Below, piece by piece: positions 53,253 to 62,256 of a stretch of DNA of 64,000 bases. Both the position numbers and the translations under genes were made by a program. How positions within the stretch are numbered: the stretch's first letter is position 1; the number at the start of each line of letters is the position of its first letter. This DNA is from Acetobacter lambici (GTDB taxonomy: Bacteria > Pseudomonadota > Alphaproteobacteria > Acetobacterales > Acetobacteraceae): contig NZ_WOTD01000001.1 in NCBI RefSeq assembly GCF_011516885.1, positions 310,001 to 374,000 on the forward strand. Direction: 5' to 3'. The notes beneath the pieces were generated by a model. The model had not been told where the DNA came from. It saw nothing but the letters and a program-made list of their open reading frames with translations, and did no database searches.

Positions 53253-54626
53253 CTAGCCCGGCAATCGGGCCGGAAAAGCAATGCTGAAGCACGTACCCCT
53301 GCCATTGGGGCCGCTCTCTATCCTTACGTTTGCGTCGTGCAGATGAGCAATGGCGCAAACAAGGCTCAGGCCCAGACCACTGCCGGGCACATGCCGGCTC
53401 TTGTCCGAACGATAGAAGCGGGACAACACATTCTGTCTTTCCTCAGGGGCAATGCCTGTGCCCGTATCCGTGACGATCAGCAGGACTGCGTCATCTTTTT
53501 GTTGCACATCCAGCACGATACTACCGCCTTCAGGAGTGAATTTGATAGCATTATCAACCAGATTAGCCAGCAGTTCGATCAGAAGATGCCGATCCCCCCA
53601 TACCTGCCCTTCCACCGCAGAAGGAAGAGCCTGTAGTTTTTTGTCCTCCATTTCGGCAATGGGTTCGTAAAGATCGAACACATCATCCATCAACTCACGT
53701 AGCCTGACCTGTGCAAAACCGGCCATGCGGCGGCTGTTCTCTATTTCCGCAATCCTGAGCAGGGCGGTAATAATGCCAAGGCACTGGTCCAGATCGTCCA
53801 CCGCCCGACCTATGGCGGCTTCCAGTTGCTCTGGGTCCCTCTCACCCGTCTGGGCGCGCTCCAGCTTGGCCCGCACGCGGGAGAGCGGGGTGCGCAGGTC
53901 ATGCGCAATATCGTTCCCCACCGCACGCATGCCGTCCATCAGATGTTCCAGTCGGTCGAGCATGCGGTTCACACTCCCCGCCAGCCGCTCCAGATCATCC
54001 CGCTCACGGTTGGCGGGCAGGCGTTCATGAATATCGCCCGCCATAATGCGGTCTATGGCCTCGTGCATTTCCTTAACGCGGGACAGGGCGCGGTGGCTCA
54101 GGGCCACCCCGAGGAACAGTGCAAACAAAAAGGTGGGAACCGCCGCCACCAGCATAGCATGGCGGAGCATGAACTTCTGCTCCGCCAGCAGATGAAAACT
54201 GCGCCCCAGCACCAGAATAGTGTGGTCTGGCAGGGTTACCGCCAGCAGGCGCAACGGGTAGGCGGCCCCTTCCTCGGGATAAATTTCGATATTATGGGGC
54301 TTGCCGTCCGCCATCAGCCCTCTGGGCCATGTATGCAGATCCCCCGCGATTAACGCGTGCCCTGCATCAAACAGCCCCGCACTGTTAATGATCAGCCGCA
54401 GATCATCTGTTGCACGGCGACGTATAACATATTCCAGATGCTCGGGGGACATCTGGGCCAACAATTCGGCCTCCCCTTGCAGCAACTCGGTAGAGCGGCG
54501 GGATTCGACGGCCTCCATCTGGGCATACACCAGACCGAACTGCATGAGCATGACGCCAGCCATGGCCGCCAGCGCCATGAGAGTGATCCGGAATGTGGCT
54601 GTCCGAAAAACCTCAGTCAGAAACAC
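53253..54626 (-). CDS. Sensor histidine kinase
   Basis: An approximately 457-residue two-component sensor. An N-terminal helix, a periplasmic region of about 120 residues and a second helix (FLFALFLGVAL) lead to a HAMP linker and the phospho-acceptor box NDIAHDLRTPLSRVRAKLE. ATPase motifs follow: N box LVDNAIKFTPEGG, G1 DTGTGIAPEE, G2 GSGLGLSL. Two in-frame GTG starts (54626 and 54647) both overlap the response-regulator stop (54613), so coupled translation is likely. It probably controls the RND operon 119 bases downstream. Confidence 0.9.
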   Translation of the reverse strand: MFLTEVFRTATFRITLMALAAMAGVMLMQFGLVYAQMEAVESRRSTELLQGEAELLAQMSPEHLEYVIRRRATDDLRLIINSAGLFDAGHALIAGDLHTWPRGLMADGKPHNIEIYPEEGAAYPLRLLAVTLPDHTILVLGRSFHLLAEQKFMLRHAMLVAAVPTFLFALFLGVALSHRALSRVKEMHEAIDRIMAGDIHERLPANRERDDLERLAGSVNRMLDRLEHLMDGMRAVGNDIAHDLRTPLSRVRAKLERAQTGERDPEQLEAAIGRAVDDLDQCLGIITALLRIAEIENSRRMAGFAQVRLRELMDDVFDLYEPIAEMEDKKLQALPSAVEGQVWGDRHLLIELLANLVDNAIKFTPEGGSIVLDVQQKDDAVLLIVTDTGTGIAPEERQNVLSRFYRSDKSRHVPGSGLGLSLVCAIAHLHDANVRIESGPNGRGTCFSIAFPARLPG

Positions 54627-55326
54627 GCAGTTGGAACCCCGTACCACGAATGCTCTGGATCAGCGGTTCCTCGCCCGGCGCATCGACCTTCCTGCGCAGT
54701 TTGCCTATGTGCACATCTACCAGATTGGTGCGTGGTATAAAGCGGTAATGCCAGACATCCTCCAGCAGCATGGAGCGGGTCAGCACCTGACTGGGTCTGC
54801 GCATGAGGTATTCAAGCAACCTGAACTCACGCGGGAGCAGATCAATCTCGCGCCCATCCCGCCAGACCCGGCGTTCGATCAGATCCATCTCCAGCGGCCC
54901 GGCGCGCAGCTTGGTGTTGCGCGTGTCATCCGGCCTGCGGAGCAGGGCTTCTATCCGTGCAACCAGTTCCTCCATGGCAAAGGGTTTGGTCAGATAGTCA
55001 TCCCCCCCCGCCTTAAGACCTGTTACGCGGTCATCCACAGCAGACAGGGCGGACAGAACCAGCACTGGTGCCCGAATCCCCTGCTGGCGCATGGTTTCTA
55101 TAACAGACAGGCCATCGCACCCGGGCAGTAGCCGGTCGACCACCATAACATCGGCCTCACCCCGCAAGGCGGCATCCAGCCCTGCGGTGCCTGTTTCCTC
55201 ATGATCGACGTTGAAGCCGCGACCTGTGAGTTCTCCCACAATTTCCTCGGCAATTCTGCCGTCATCCTCGATAAGGAGAACTGTCCGCCCTTCCAAAAAA
55301 GGGGGTAGCGTATCATCTTCAGACAT
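54613..55326 (-). CDS. OmpR-family response regulator
   Basis: A 237-residue regulator. The receiver has the acidic pair (LLIEDDGR, residues about 19-22), the phosphorylation Asp in VMVVDRLLPG, Thr/Ser in VLSALS and Lys in LTKPF. The C-terminal winged helix has LLPREFRLLEYLMRRPSQVLTRSMLLEDVW and VDVHIGKLRRKVD. The 16-residue extension before the receiver is unusual but has a GAGGG ribosome-binding site. Lies 21 bases after rmuC and directly before its partner kinase. Confidence 0.94.
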   Translation of the reverse strand: MSEDDTLPPFLEGRTVLLIEDDGRIAEEIVGELTGRGFNVDHEETGTAGLDAALRGEADVMVVDRLLPGCDGLSVIETMRQQGIRAPVLVLSALSAVDDRVTGLKAGGDDYLTKPFAMEELVARIEALLRRPDDTRNTKLRAGPLEMDLIERRVWRDGREIDLLPREFRLLEYLMRRPSQVLTRSMLLEDVWHYRFIPRTNLVDVHIGKLRRKVDAPGEEPLIQSIRGTGFQLRVSD

Positions 55327-55347
55327 ACCTGCCCTCTCGCTCGTGTT

Positions 55348-56619
55348 CTACCCTGTTGCAGTGCTGCCCTTCTCATGGCCACTAAATTCAATTTCAGACT
55401 CTTCGCCTTCGTCCTCGCTCACAACCGGATTATCAAGCTCCTTGAGCCTGCGTGTGACCACTCTGGTGCGCCGTCTGGCCTCTTCAATTGAAAAGGACAT
55501 AGCCTGCGCATTCCGTGCGAGCTTGTCCAGCACCGTATCCATTTTCAGCATTTCCTGCCGGGTGGCACCCAGCAGGCGGGCAATGCTTTCCGTCCGCTCT
55601 TCCAGAGCAAGGGTTACGTAGCCCAGATGAATAGTGCGAAGCATGGCGGGCATAAGAGCTGGCCCCATGACCATAACCCGGAACTGCCGCCCGACCTCAT
55701 CTATCAGCCCCGGAATACGGGCCACTTCAGTATAAAGCCCATCTGTTGGCAGATAAAGCACGGCAAACTCAACCGTTGCGGGAGGCTGAATGTATTTGGT
55801 GGCAATTTTACGTGCTTCCGCCCGCACCGTATTTTCCAGCGACTTGCGGGCGGCCTTTTCCCCCACCACATCGCCCTCTTCCGCCGCATTGAGCAGTTTT
55901 TCGTACGCTTCGGTCGGGAATTTGCTGTCCACCGGCATAAGGGGCGGAGTTTCGGTTTTGACGGGCATGCGAATGGCAAACTCCACCACGTCATTCCCCG
56001 GCCCCAGCCTTACATTGCTCTCATATGTGCCCGGCGGCAGCACATCATCCAAAATGGCGCGTAGCTGCGCCTCCCCCCAGCCGCCACGGGTTTTAACATT
56101 GCTAAACAGCCGCTTGAGGTCACTGATCTGGGCGGTCATGGCGCGGACCTCGCCCATGGCCTTCTGCATGGCGGTAAACTGCTCCAACACCCGCTGGAAC
56201 GATGTGTGCATCTGCCGCTCCACCGCCTCGTGCAGTTGCTCGGTCACCGCGTGGCGGATAGCCCCGAGCTGCTGGGCAGAGGCCTCCGCCATATTGCGCA
56301 GCGCCTCGGACTGGGCGGCGCGCGCCTCCGCCTGCTCGCGCCCCAGACCGCCGGACAGATTGCCGAGTTGTTCGGCCAGTTCGGTGCGCATGCGCTCCAG
56401 CCGCTCGCCAAACGCGCGCTCCATCTCGTTCATGGCGGTTCTCTGGGCCGACGAATCAGCACGGGCGGCGGCGGCCTCGCGCTCCATCATGACGTACAGC
56501 CGCGCCAGCAGGTCGCTATCGGCACTTTTTGCGGGTGGTTTACGCAACACAAAGGCCAGCACCACGCCCAGCAAAAGAGCCGTGACCGCCACACATACAA
56601 GAACAATTACAGAACCCAT
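55348..56619 (-). CDS. rmuC: DNA recombination protein RmuC
   Basis: A 423-residue protein. It has an N-terminal membrane helix (GSVIVLVCVAVTALLLGVVLAFVL), a long coiled coil (about residues 45-160), and the RmuC core with SNVKTRGGWGEAQLRAILDDVLPPGTYE, MPVDSKFPTEAYEKLLNAAE and VEFAVLYLPTDGLYTEVARIPGL. RmuC proteins limit DNA inversions; a nuclease-like fold has been proposed. The ATG at 56619 is the one that begins the membrane helix. It may be co-transcribed with the two-component genes. Confidence 0.94.
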   Translation of the reverse strand: MGSVIVLVCVAVTALLLGVVLAFVLRKPPAKSADSDLLARLYVMMEREAAAARADSSAQRTAMNEMERAFGERLERMRTELAEQLGNLSGGLGREQAEARAAQSEALRNMAEASAQQLGAIRHAVTEQLHEAVERQMHTSFQRVLEQFTAMQKAMGEVRAMTAQISDLKRLFSNVKTRGGWGEAQLRAILDDVLPPGTYESNVRLGPGNDVVEFAIRMPVKTETPPLMPVDSKFPTEAYEKLLNAAEEGDVVGEKAARKSLENTVRAEARKIATKYIQPPATVEFAVLYLPTDGLYTEVARIPGLIDEVGRQFRVMVMGPALMPAMLRTIHLGYVTLALEERTESIARLLGATRQEMLKMDTVLDKLARNAQAMSFSIEEARRRTRVVTRRLKELDNPVVSEDEGEESEIEFSGHEKGSTATG

Positions 56620-56812
56620 GCCCTGTTGTGTCTGATGTTCTGGCCAAGAGCAAGCACCCTTGTCTCCTGTTTTTGCACAAAAAAGAGTGCCACCACGCAA
56701 CATCCCTCATGCCGTGAACGTAATGACAGGCATAGCGCGGTAATGATAAGACCCCTGCCCACGGTGCCTTGTTCACCAACAAACCAAAAAGCCCAAAAGT
56801 GGAGAACGCAGC

Positions 56813-58081
56813 TTGAACACGGCACAACGCATTCGGGGTATTCTGGCGGGATCGGCCGGGAACCTGCTCGAATATTTTGACTGGTACGTCTATTCCTCCT
56901 TCACCATTTACTTTGCCCATGCGTTTTTCCCCCACAGCAGTCCAACGGCCGAACTGCTCAATGCCGCGGCCGTCTTTGCTGTTGGTTTTTTTATGCGCCC
57001 CATTGGCGGATGGCTGCTGGGTATGGCGGCGGACAGATACGGGCGGCGCAAGGCGCTGACTTTTTCTGTTCTGGCCATGTGTTTTGGGTCTCTGGCCATA
57101 GCTTTATGCCCCACCTATGAGCAGATCGGGGTTGTGGCCCCGGTTATTCTTGTGCTCGCACGACTGGTGCAGGGGTTAAGCCTTGGTGGGGAATATGGTG
57201 CCTCCGCTACGTATCTGGCCGAGGTCTCCACACCGCAGCACCGGGGCTTCTGGTCCGGGTTCCTGTACGTCACGCTGGTCATGGGCCAACTGCTGGCCCT
57301 GTGCGTGCTGCTGGTCATGCAATATGTGTTTTTAACACCCGAGCAGATTGCCAGTTGGGGCTGGCGCGTGCCCTTCCTGATCGGGGCGTGTGGCGCGGTG
57401 CTGGTGTTCTGGCTCCGCCGCCAGATGGTGGAAAGCGAAAGCTTTGAAAGCACAAACAAACAACAGGCCAAAGGGGGCATACGCGTTATGCTTGCGCATT
57501 GGCCATCCGTGTTGCGGGTCTGCGGGCTGACCCTTGGTGGCACAGTCGCTTTTTATACCTACACCATTTACATGCAGAAATACCTTGCCAACTCGCTTGG
57601 TTTTTCCAAGGAAACGGCAACCCTTATTTCCGCTGCCAGCCTGTTCGTGTTTGCCGCCATGCAGCCCCTGTTTGGCGCGGTCTCCGACCGGGTCGGGCGC
57701 AAACCCCTGCTGCTGTTTTTTGGTGTGGGGGCAAGCCTTGGCACCATACCGCTGCTGAACGCTCTTTCCCACGCCACATCGGGCTGGGTGGCGTTCGGGC
57801 TGATTGTTGCAGCCCTGTTCATGGCTTCTGGCTACACGTCCATTAACGCCATTGTTAAGGCTGAGCTGTTTCCCACCCGTGTGCGTGCATTGGGGGTGGC
57901 CCTGCCTTATGCGCTGACCGTCTCCATTTTTGGGGGAACAACCGAGTATATTGCCCTGTGGTGCAAGCATGTCGGCCATGAAAACTGGTTTGCATGGTAC
58001 GTGTCCGCCTGTGCGCTGGTAACCCTTGCAACCGCTCTGACGCTCAGCAAAACCAGTACAATACCCGACAACACCCCCTGA
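56813..58081 (+). CDS. MFS metabolite:H+ symporter (KgtP/ProP-like)
   Basis: A 422-residue, 12-helix transporter. GNLLEYFDWYVYSSFTIYFAHAFFP in helix 1, FFMRPIGGWLLGMAADRYGRRKAL and ARLVQGLSLGGEYGASATYLAEVSTPQHRGFW are signatures of the metabolite:H+ symporter family (alpha-ketoglutarate, proline/betaine, dicarboxylate). The start is TTG at 56813, supported by GGAG at 56801-56804 and by direct entry into the conserved N-terminus. Divergent from rmuC with a 193-base spacer. The substrate is probably an organic acid, but cannot be fixed. Confidence 0.9.
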   Translation: MNTAQRIRGILAGSAGNLLEYFDWYVYSSFTIYFAHAFFPHSSPTAELLNAAAVFAVGFFMRPIGGWLLGMAADRYGRRKALTFSVLAMCFGSLAIALCPTYEQIGVVAPVILVLARLVQGLSLGGEYGASATYLAEVSTPQHRGFWSGFLYVTLVMGQLLALCVLLVMQYVFLTPEQIASWGWRVPFLIGACGAVLVFWLRRQMVESESFESTNKQQAKGGIRVMLAHWPSVLRVCGLTLGGTVAFYTYTIYMQKYLANSLGFSKETATLISAASLFVFAAMQPLFGAVSDRVGRKPLLLFFGVGASLGTIPLLNALSHATSGWVAFGLIVAALFMASGYTSINAIVKAELFPTRVRALGVALPYALTVSIFGGTTEYIALWCKHVGHENWFAWYVSACALVTLATALTLSKTSTIPDNTP

Positions 58082-58208
58082 CCCGGACCCTGCTTTTTTC
58101 AACAAAAGGACAGGGAACAGCCTTTAATTTGCCACAAGCGGATCGATATTTAAGGAGGAACAAAAAACATGGAGCAGCCTGACACCCTGTTCCAAGGAGG
58201 CACGTTTG

Positions 58209-58523
58209 ATGCGCCGCATGACACAATTTCTGATGGCCCTGCCCGTTATTGCGGGTCTTGGTCTGGCAGCTTTGCCCTCCGCTCAGGCGCAACCCGGACG
58301 CTGGGGCGGTGGTGGTGGGGCCATTGCTGGAGCACTTATTGGCGGTCTGGCCGTTGGAGCGCTTGCGGGGGCTGCCATGAGCGGTGGCCCCGGCGGCTAT
58401 GGCTATGGTTACGGGTATGGCCCGCCCCCGCCACCGCGCGCCTATATGGTGCCGGTTGCACCCATGGGGCCACCTCCGGGTTACTACTACGCAGCACCCG
58501 GTGGCTATTATTCAGGCTGGTAA
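58209..58523 (+). CDS. Exported glycine-rich small protein
   Basis: A 104-residue protein with a signal peptide (RRMTQFLMALPVIAGLGLAALPSAQAQ). A glycine-zipper-like stretch follows (GGGGGAIAGALIGGLAVGALAGAAMSGG), then GYGYGYGYG and a Pro/Tyr/Gly-rich tail (PPPPPRAYMVP...PPPGYYYAAPGGYYSGW). The ATG at 58209 has a near-ideal ribosome-binding site (AAGGAGG at 58194-58200). Glycine-zipper regions occur in outer-membrane-associated small proteins; function here is unknown. An overlapping frame with its own ribosome-binding site starts at 58169. Confidence 0.78.
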   Translation: MRRMTQFLMALPVIAGLGLAALPSAQAQPGRWGGGGGAIAGALIGGLAVGALAGAAMSGGPGGYGYGYGYGPPPPPRAYMVPVAPMGPPPGYYYAAPGGYYSGW

Positions 58524-58531
58524 GGTCTTAT

Positions 58532-58580
58532 CCGCCTGAACCGCCGCACCTTCTAGCGTGAGTAGAAGGTGTTCAGGCGG
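58532..58580. terminator. Nested inverted repeat between convergent genes
   Basis: The right arm TAGAAGGTGTTCAGGCGG (58563-58580) is matched by CCGCCTGAA (58532-58540) and CACCTTCTA (58547-58555), with a 6-base bulge and a 7-base loop. It lies at the meeting point of the glycine-rich gene and bcp and reaches into the last codons of bcp. No T-run is present, so a classic rho-independent mechanism is uncertain. Confidence 0.5.
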
Positions 58581-59061
58581 CCGCGCCCAGTGTACGGGCC
58601 TGCGCCAGCACAGCCTCCACATGGCCCGTTACTTTAACCTTGGGCCAAATGTGAGCAATGTGACCGCTGGCATCGATCAGGAATGTGGCACGCTCTATGC
58701 CCATATAGGTCCGTCCATACATGGATTTTTCCACCCATACGCCATAAGCCTCAGTAACGTGCCCGGCTTCGTCGGAGGCAAGGGGAAATGTCAGGCCGTA
58801 TTTGGTGGCAAAGGCATCCAGCTTTTTAACCGGATCGCGCGAGACGCCGATAACGCTTAACCCGGCCTGCTCAAACGCCTGTAGGGTCTCATTAAACCCG
58901 CAGGCTTCCTTGGTGCAGCCCGGCGTATCCGCCTTGGGGTAAAAATACAGCACAAAGGGTTTGCCCTTTAGGGCTACGGTATCCACCGTGCGCCCACCAC
59001 TGGCCGCCATGCTGAAGGCTGGCGCTTGATCCCCCACCTTTAGCGCGTGATTTTTTTCCAT
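58573..59061 (-). CDS. bcp: Thiol peroxidase, BCP/PrxQ type
   Basis: A 162-residue peroxiredoxin. The peroxidatic Cys sits in YPKADTPGCTKEACGF, with a second Cys five residues later, the pattern of atypical 2-Cys PrxQ/BCP enzymes. It reduces hydrogen and organic peroxides using thioredoxin. An AAAGGAG ribosome-binding site precedes the ATG. It lies 46 bases downstream of glnE and is probably co-transcribed. Confidence 0.96.
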   Translation of the reverse strand: MEKNHALKVGDQAPAFSMAASGGRTVDTVALKGKPFVLYFYPKADTPGCTKEACGFNETLQAFEQAGLSVIGVSRDPVKKLDAFATKYGLTFPLASDEAGHVTEAYGVWVEKSMYGRTYMGIERATFLIDASGHIAHIWPKVKVTGHVEAVLAQARTLGAAA

Positions 59062-59107
59062 AACCTTAAACTCCTTTAGCGTGTGTTCGGTCGCATGTGT
59101 CCGGCAT

Positions 59108-62100
59108 TCAGCCCTCGGGCCGTTCGGCTGGGCCTGTGGTGGCTACTGGCCCCACCAGTTTTTCAAAACAGGTCCGTACGTCCCGTGCCAGTTGGTTGGT
59201 CCGCTCCATAAGCTCGGGCAGGGTACGGGCCCTCATGTTCCTGAGCAGAATATTCAGTGCCGCAGGCACCATATCCGTCTCCAGTTCCTTGGGTGGCACG
59301 GGGCCACACAGCAAACGCAGCAGGGCCTGCAAACGCCGCCAGAAAAAATCCGCCTGCTTTAACAGTTTTGCATCCGCCGCATTCAGCACGCCACACCGCT
59401 CAAGCCGCCCCAGCGCCAGCCGTGTGGACGGGCTGCGGGCTGTGGGGTCTGCTGCGACAAGCTGAAAAATCTGGGCGATGAACTCCACCTCCATCAGCCC
59501 CCCTGCCCGGCGTTTGATATCCCATACCGAACTTGCGGGCAGGTCGCGCGCCAGACGCTCCCGCATGGTGCGGGCATCGGCCAGCAAAGCCGCGCGAGTG
59601 GGGCGGGTGGGGCGAATGCTGCCATCAAGCACATGCTCCAGATCCTGCGTCAGAGCCCGCCGCAACGTTTGTGGTGCTGCCACAATACGTGCCCGCGTAA
59701 GGGCCATACACTCCCACGTCCACGCGGCTTCCGCATGATAACGCAAAAACGCCGTGCGCGGGACCGCAACCGGCCCAGCTGCCCCCGATGGCCGCAACCG
59801 CATATCCACCGCGTAAAGCGGGCCTTCTGGTCCCGGGGCGGTCAATGCTGCTATAAAAGCGTGGGCAAGGCGGGTGTAATACTGCCCCACAGCCACGGAG
59901 CGGGGACGGGAAAAAGCCAGACCTTGCTCCGCACTGCCTTTTTGGGCGGGCACAAGGCTGACCTGACTATCCTCCGGGTGGTCAAATACCATCAGCAGGT
60001 CAAGGTCTGAGCCGGGCATCATCTCGCGCGAGCCAGCCTTGCCCATGGCAATAACCGCCATGCCACCGCCGGGCACGCGGCCATAGCGCCGCACATGGTC
60101 ACGTTCCACGGCCTGTTTGATCACGGTCATGATCGTATCGGCCAGCAGGGTGCGGGCGCGCTCGGCCTCGTCCTCACCAATCCGCCCCTCCAGCAGGGCT
60201 ACGGACAGGCGGAACTCTTCCCCCCGCAATAGCGGGCGCAGGGTGGTGAGCAACTCCTCCACATCCGCCACTTCCTCAGCCAGTGTTTTCAGCCGGGCAA
60301 CAACATTTCGCCCTTCCTCCGGCTCGGGGGCAAGCAGCCCCTCCAGTGCGGAGGGCTTGTCCGCCAGATGGTCGGCCAGAAAGGCCGAGGCATCAAAAAT
60401 ACTGGCAATGCGGTCGATCAGTTCGGGGTTACGTTCAAAAAGCGAGAGCAGTTGCACACCCGCATGCTGGCGCGCCAGCAGGGCATCAAACCTGCGCAGG
60501 CAGGCCAGTGGGTTCCCGCGCTGGCCAAAATTGGACAGGAGTGCAGGCAGCAGCGCACGGAGCAGCGCATGGGCACGTTCGGAACGCAGGGCGCGCAGGC
60601 TGTTACCACTCCACCGCCCCAGAACCTGCGCTGCCTCCACCACCTGAGCGGGAGGAAAGTCGTATTTTTCCAAAAGTTCGGCGACCTGCCCCTCTTCTGG
60701 GCCGGGCATGAGCACGCTACCGGCTTCCATGCCGTTCTGTGCGGGTTGAATAACAAAATGCCGTTCAAAAATCCGCCGCGCTTCCCGCATACGCGGGAGC
60801 ATGTCCAGCGCCAGCGCCTCACCGTCGGGGTAGTTCATAAAAATGGCGAATGCGTCGAACCCAGCTACCGTATCCGGCAGGCTGTGGGTCTGATGGTCGG
60901 CACGCATTTGCAGGCGGTGTTCCGCATCGCGCAAAAAGCGGTAAGTGCGGGCCAGCACCTCGGCCTCTGCCCGGGGCAGCCTGCCCGAGCCCACCAGTTT
61001 TTTGAGCGCGCCAAAGGTTGTCTTGTCCCGCAGTCCGGGTTCACGCCCCCCCCAGACAAGCTGCATGGCCTGCGCGATAAATTCAATTTCGCGTATGCCG
61101 CCCTGACCGAGCTTGAGGTTATGGCCCAAAAGCCACGTCCGGCTGGCATCGGGGTCCGCCAGAACAGAATCGGGCAGTTGCGCCAGATCCGTGCGCCCCG
61201 CCTTGCGGTAGCGGTCTATGCGGGCCTTCATGTCGTGAATGTCATCTATCAGGGCAAAATCGAGGTGCTTGCGCCAGATAAAGGGCCTTATGGCCGCCAG
61301 AAAGCGCCGCCCCAGCGTAAGGTCCCCCGCTACGGCCCGCGCCTTGATCATGGCCGCGCGCTCCCATGTCTGGCCCAGACTTTCGTAATACAGCATGGCC
61401 GCCTGCACTGTGACCGCGGGTGGCGTGGAGGACGGGTCGGGTCTGAGCCGCAAATCGGTACGAAAAACGTAGCCATTCGCATCGCGCGCTTCCATCAGAC
61501 TAACAAGATCGTTAGTCATACGCACAAACACACGTCGCACCGCGTCTGACTGAGAATACGTTGTGGGGTCGTACAACACTATCAGGTCGATGTCGGATGA
61601 AAAATTCAGTTCACGCGCACCCAGCTTGCCCATGGCCAGCACCACCAACCCACACCCCTGCGTGGGGTTTTCGGGGTGTGGCAGATCAAGCTGCCCGGCC
61701 TCATTGGCCTGCCACAGCATATGTTTGAGTGCGAGTTCGAGCGCGGTTTCCGCCAGACGGCTGAGCGTTTGTGTGACATCCTCCAAAGACCAGAAGCCCC
61801 CGAGGTCCGCAATAGCGCAAATAAAAGCTATACGCTTTTTTGCATGCCGAAGGAACGCCGCGACATACTCTCGCCCCGATGTGGCGTCAAACTGTGCGCA
61901 TGTCGCAAACGCATCGAGCACACAGCTATCTGGCCCCTTGTCCAGCAGGGCAGCAAAGGCTTGAATGTCCTCCCGCGCCAGATCGGACAGGTATGGGCTG
62001 TTCCCACCAAGGCACAACATCAACGCACGCGCACCCGGCAGCGCCATAACCGATGCCGCAATACCGCTCTGGCTGGCCAGTTCCAGCATGTCCTCAACAA

Positions 62101-62218
62101 ACACGGCGGCTCTCTGGCTGTCTGCCGGAGCAGGCCAGTCTGCATCCGGCCAGGTCCGCGGGCCTTGCCTGCGGGTCTGTCTTACGTCACGGAAGAGAGA
62201 ATGATCTGCCTGCGTCAT
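59108..62218 (-). CDS. glnE: Glutamine synthetase adenylyltransferase / adenylyl-removing enzyme
   Basis: A 1036-residue protein with two nucleotidyltransferase domains. The N-terminal removing domain has LNFSSDIDLIVLYD (Asp pair near residue 206). The C-terminal transferase domain has MMPGSDLDLLMVFDHPED (near residue 736). A regulatory middle region separates them, as in E. coli GlnE (946 residues). The enzyme switches glutamine synthetase off and on in response to PII state. The ATG at 62218 is preferred; in-frame starts upstream run into the divergent gene. Only 38 bases separate its start from that of the plus-strand neighbour. Confidence 0.96.
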   Translation of the reverse strand: MTQADHSLFRDVRQTRRQGPRTWPDADWPAPADSQRAAVFVEDMLELASQSGIAASVMALPGARALMLCLGGNSPYLSDLAREDIQAFAALLDKGPDSCVLDAFATCAQFDATSGREYVAAFLRHAKKRIAFICAIADLGGFWSLEDVTQTLSRLAETALELALKHMLWQANEAGQLDLPHPENPTQGCGLVVLAMGKLGARELNFSSDIDLIVLYDPTTYSQSDAVRRVFVRMTNDLVSLMEARDANGYVFRTDLRLRPDPSSTPPAVTVQAAMLYYESLGQTWERAAMIKARAVAGDLTLGRRFLAAIRPFIWRKHLDFALIDDIHDMKARIDRYRKAGRTDLAQLPDSVLADPDASRTWLLGHNLKLGQGGIREIEFIAQAMQLVWGGREPGLRDKTTFGALKKLVGSGRLPRAEAEVLARTYRFLRDAEHRLQMRADHQTHSLPDTVAGFDAFAIFMNYPDGEALALDMLPRMREARRIFERHFVIQPAQNGMEAGSVLMPGPEEGQVAELLEKYDFPPAQVVEAAQVLGRWSGNSLRALRSERAHALLRALLPALLSNFGQRGNPLACLRRFDALLARQHAGVQLLSLFERNPELIDRIASIFDASAFLADHLADKPSALEGLLAPEPEEGRNVVARLKTLAEEVADVEELLTTLRPLLRGEEFRLSVALLEGRIGEDEAERARTLLADTIMTVIKQAVERDHVRRYGRVPGGGMAVIAMGKAGSREMMPGSDLDLLMVFDHPEDSQVSLVPAQKGSAEQGLAFSRPRSVAVGQYYTRLAHAFIAALTAPGPEGPLYAVDMRLRPSGAAGPVAVPRTAFLRYHAEAAWTWECMALTRARIVAAPQTLRRALTQDLEHVLDGSIRPTRPTRAALLADARTMRERLARDLPASSVWDIKRRAGGLMEVEFIAQIFQLVAADPTARSPSTRLALGRLERCGVLNAADAKLLKQADFFWRRLQALLRLLCGPVPPKELETDMVPAALNILLRNMRARTLPELMERTNQLARDVRTCFEKLVGPVATTGPAERPEG

Positions 62219-62256
62219 GATATGGCCCGTAATGTGAACCATAAAGGCTTGCTGCG

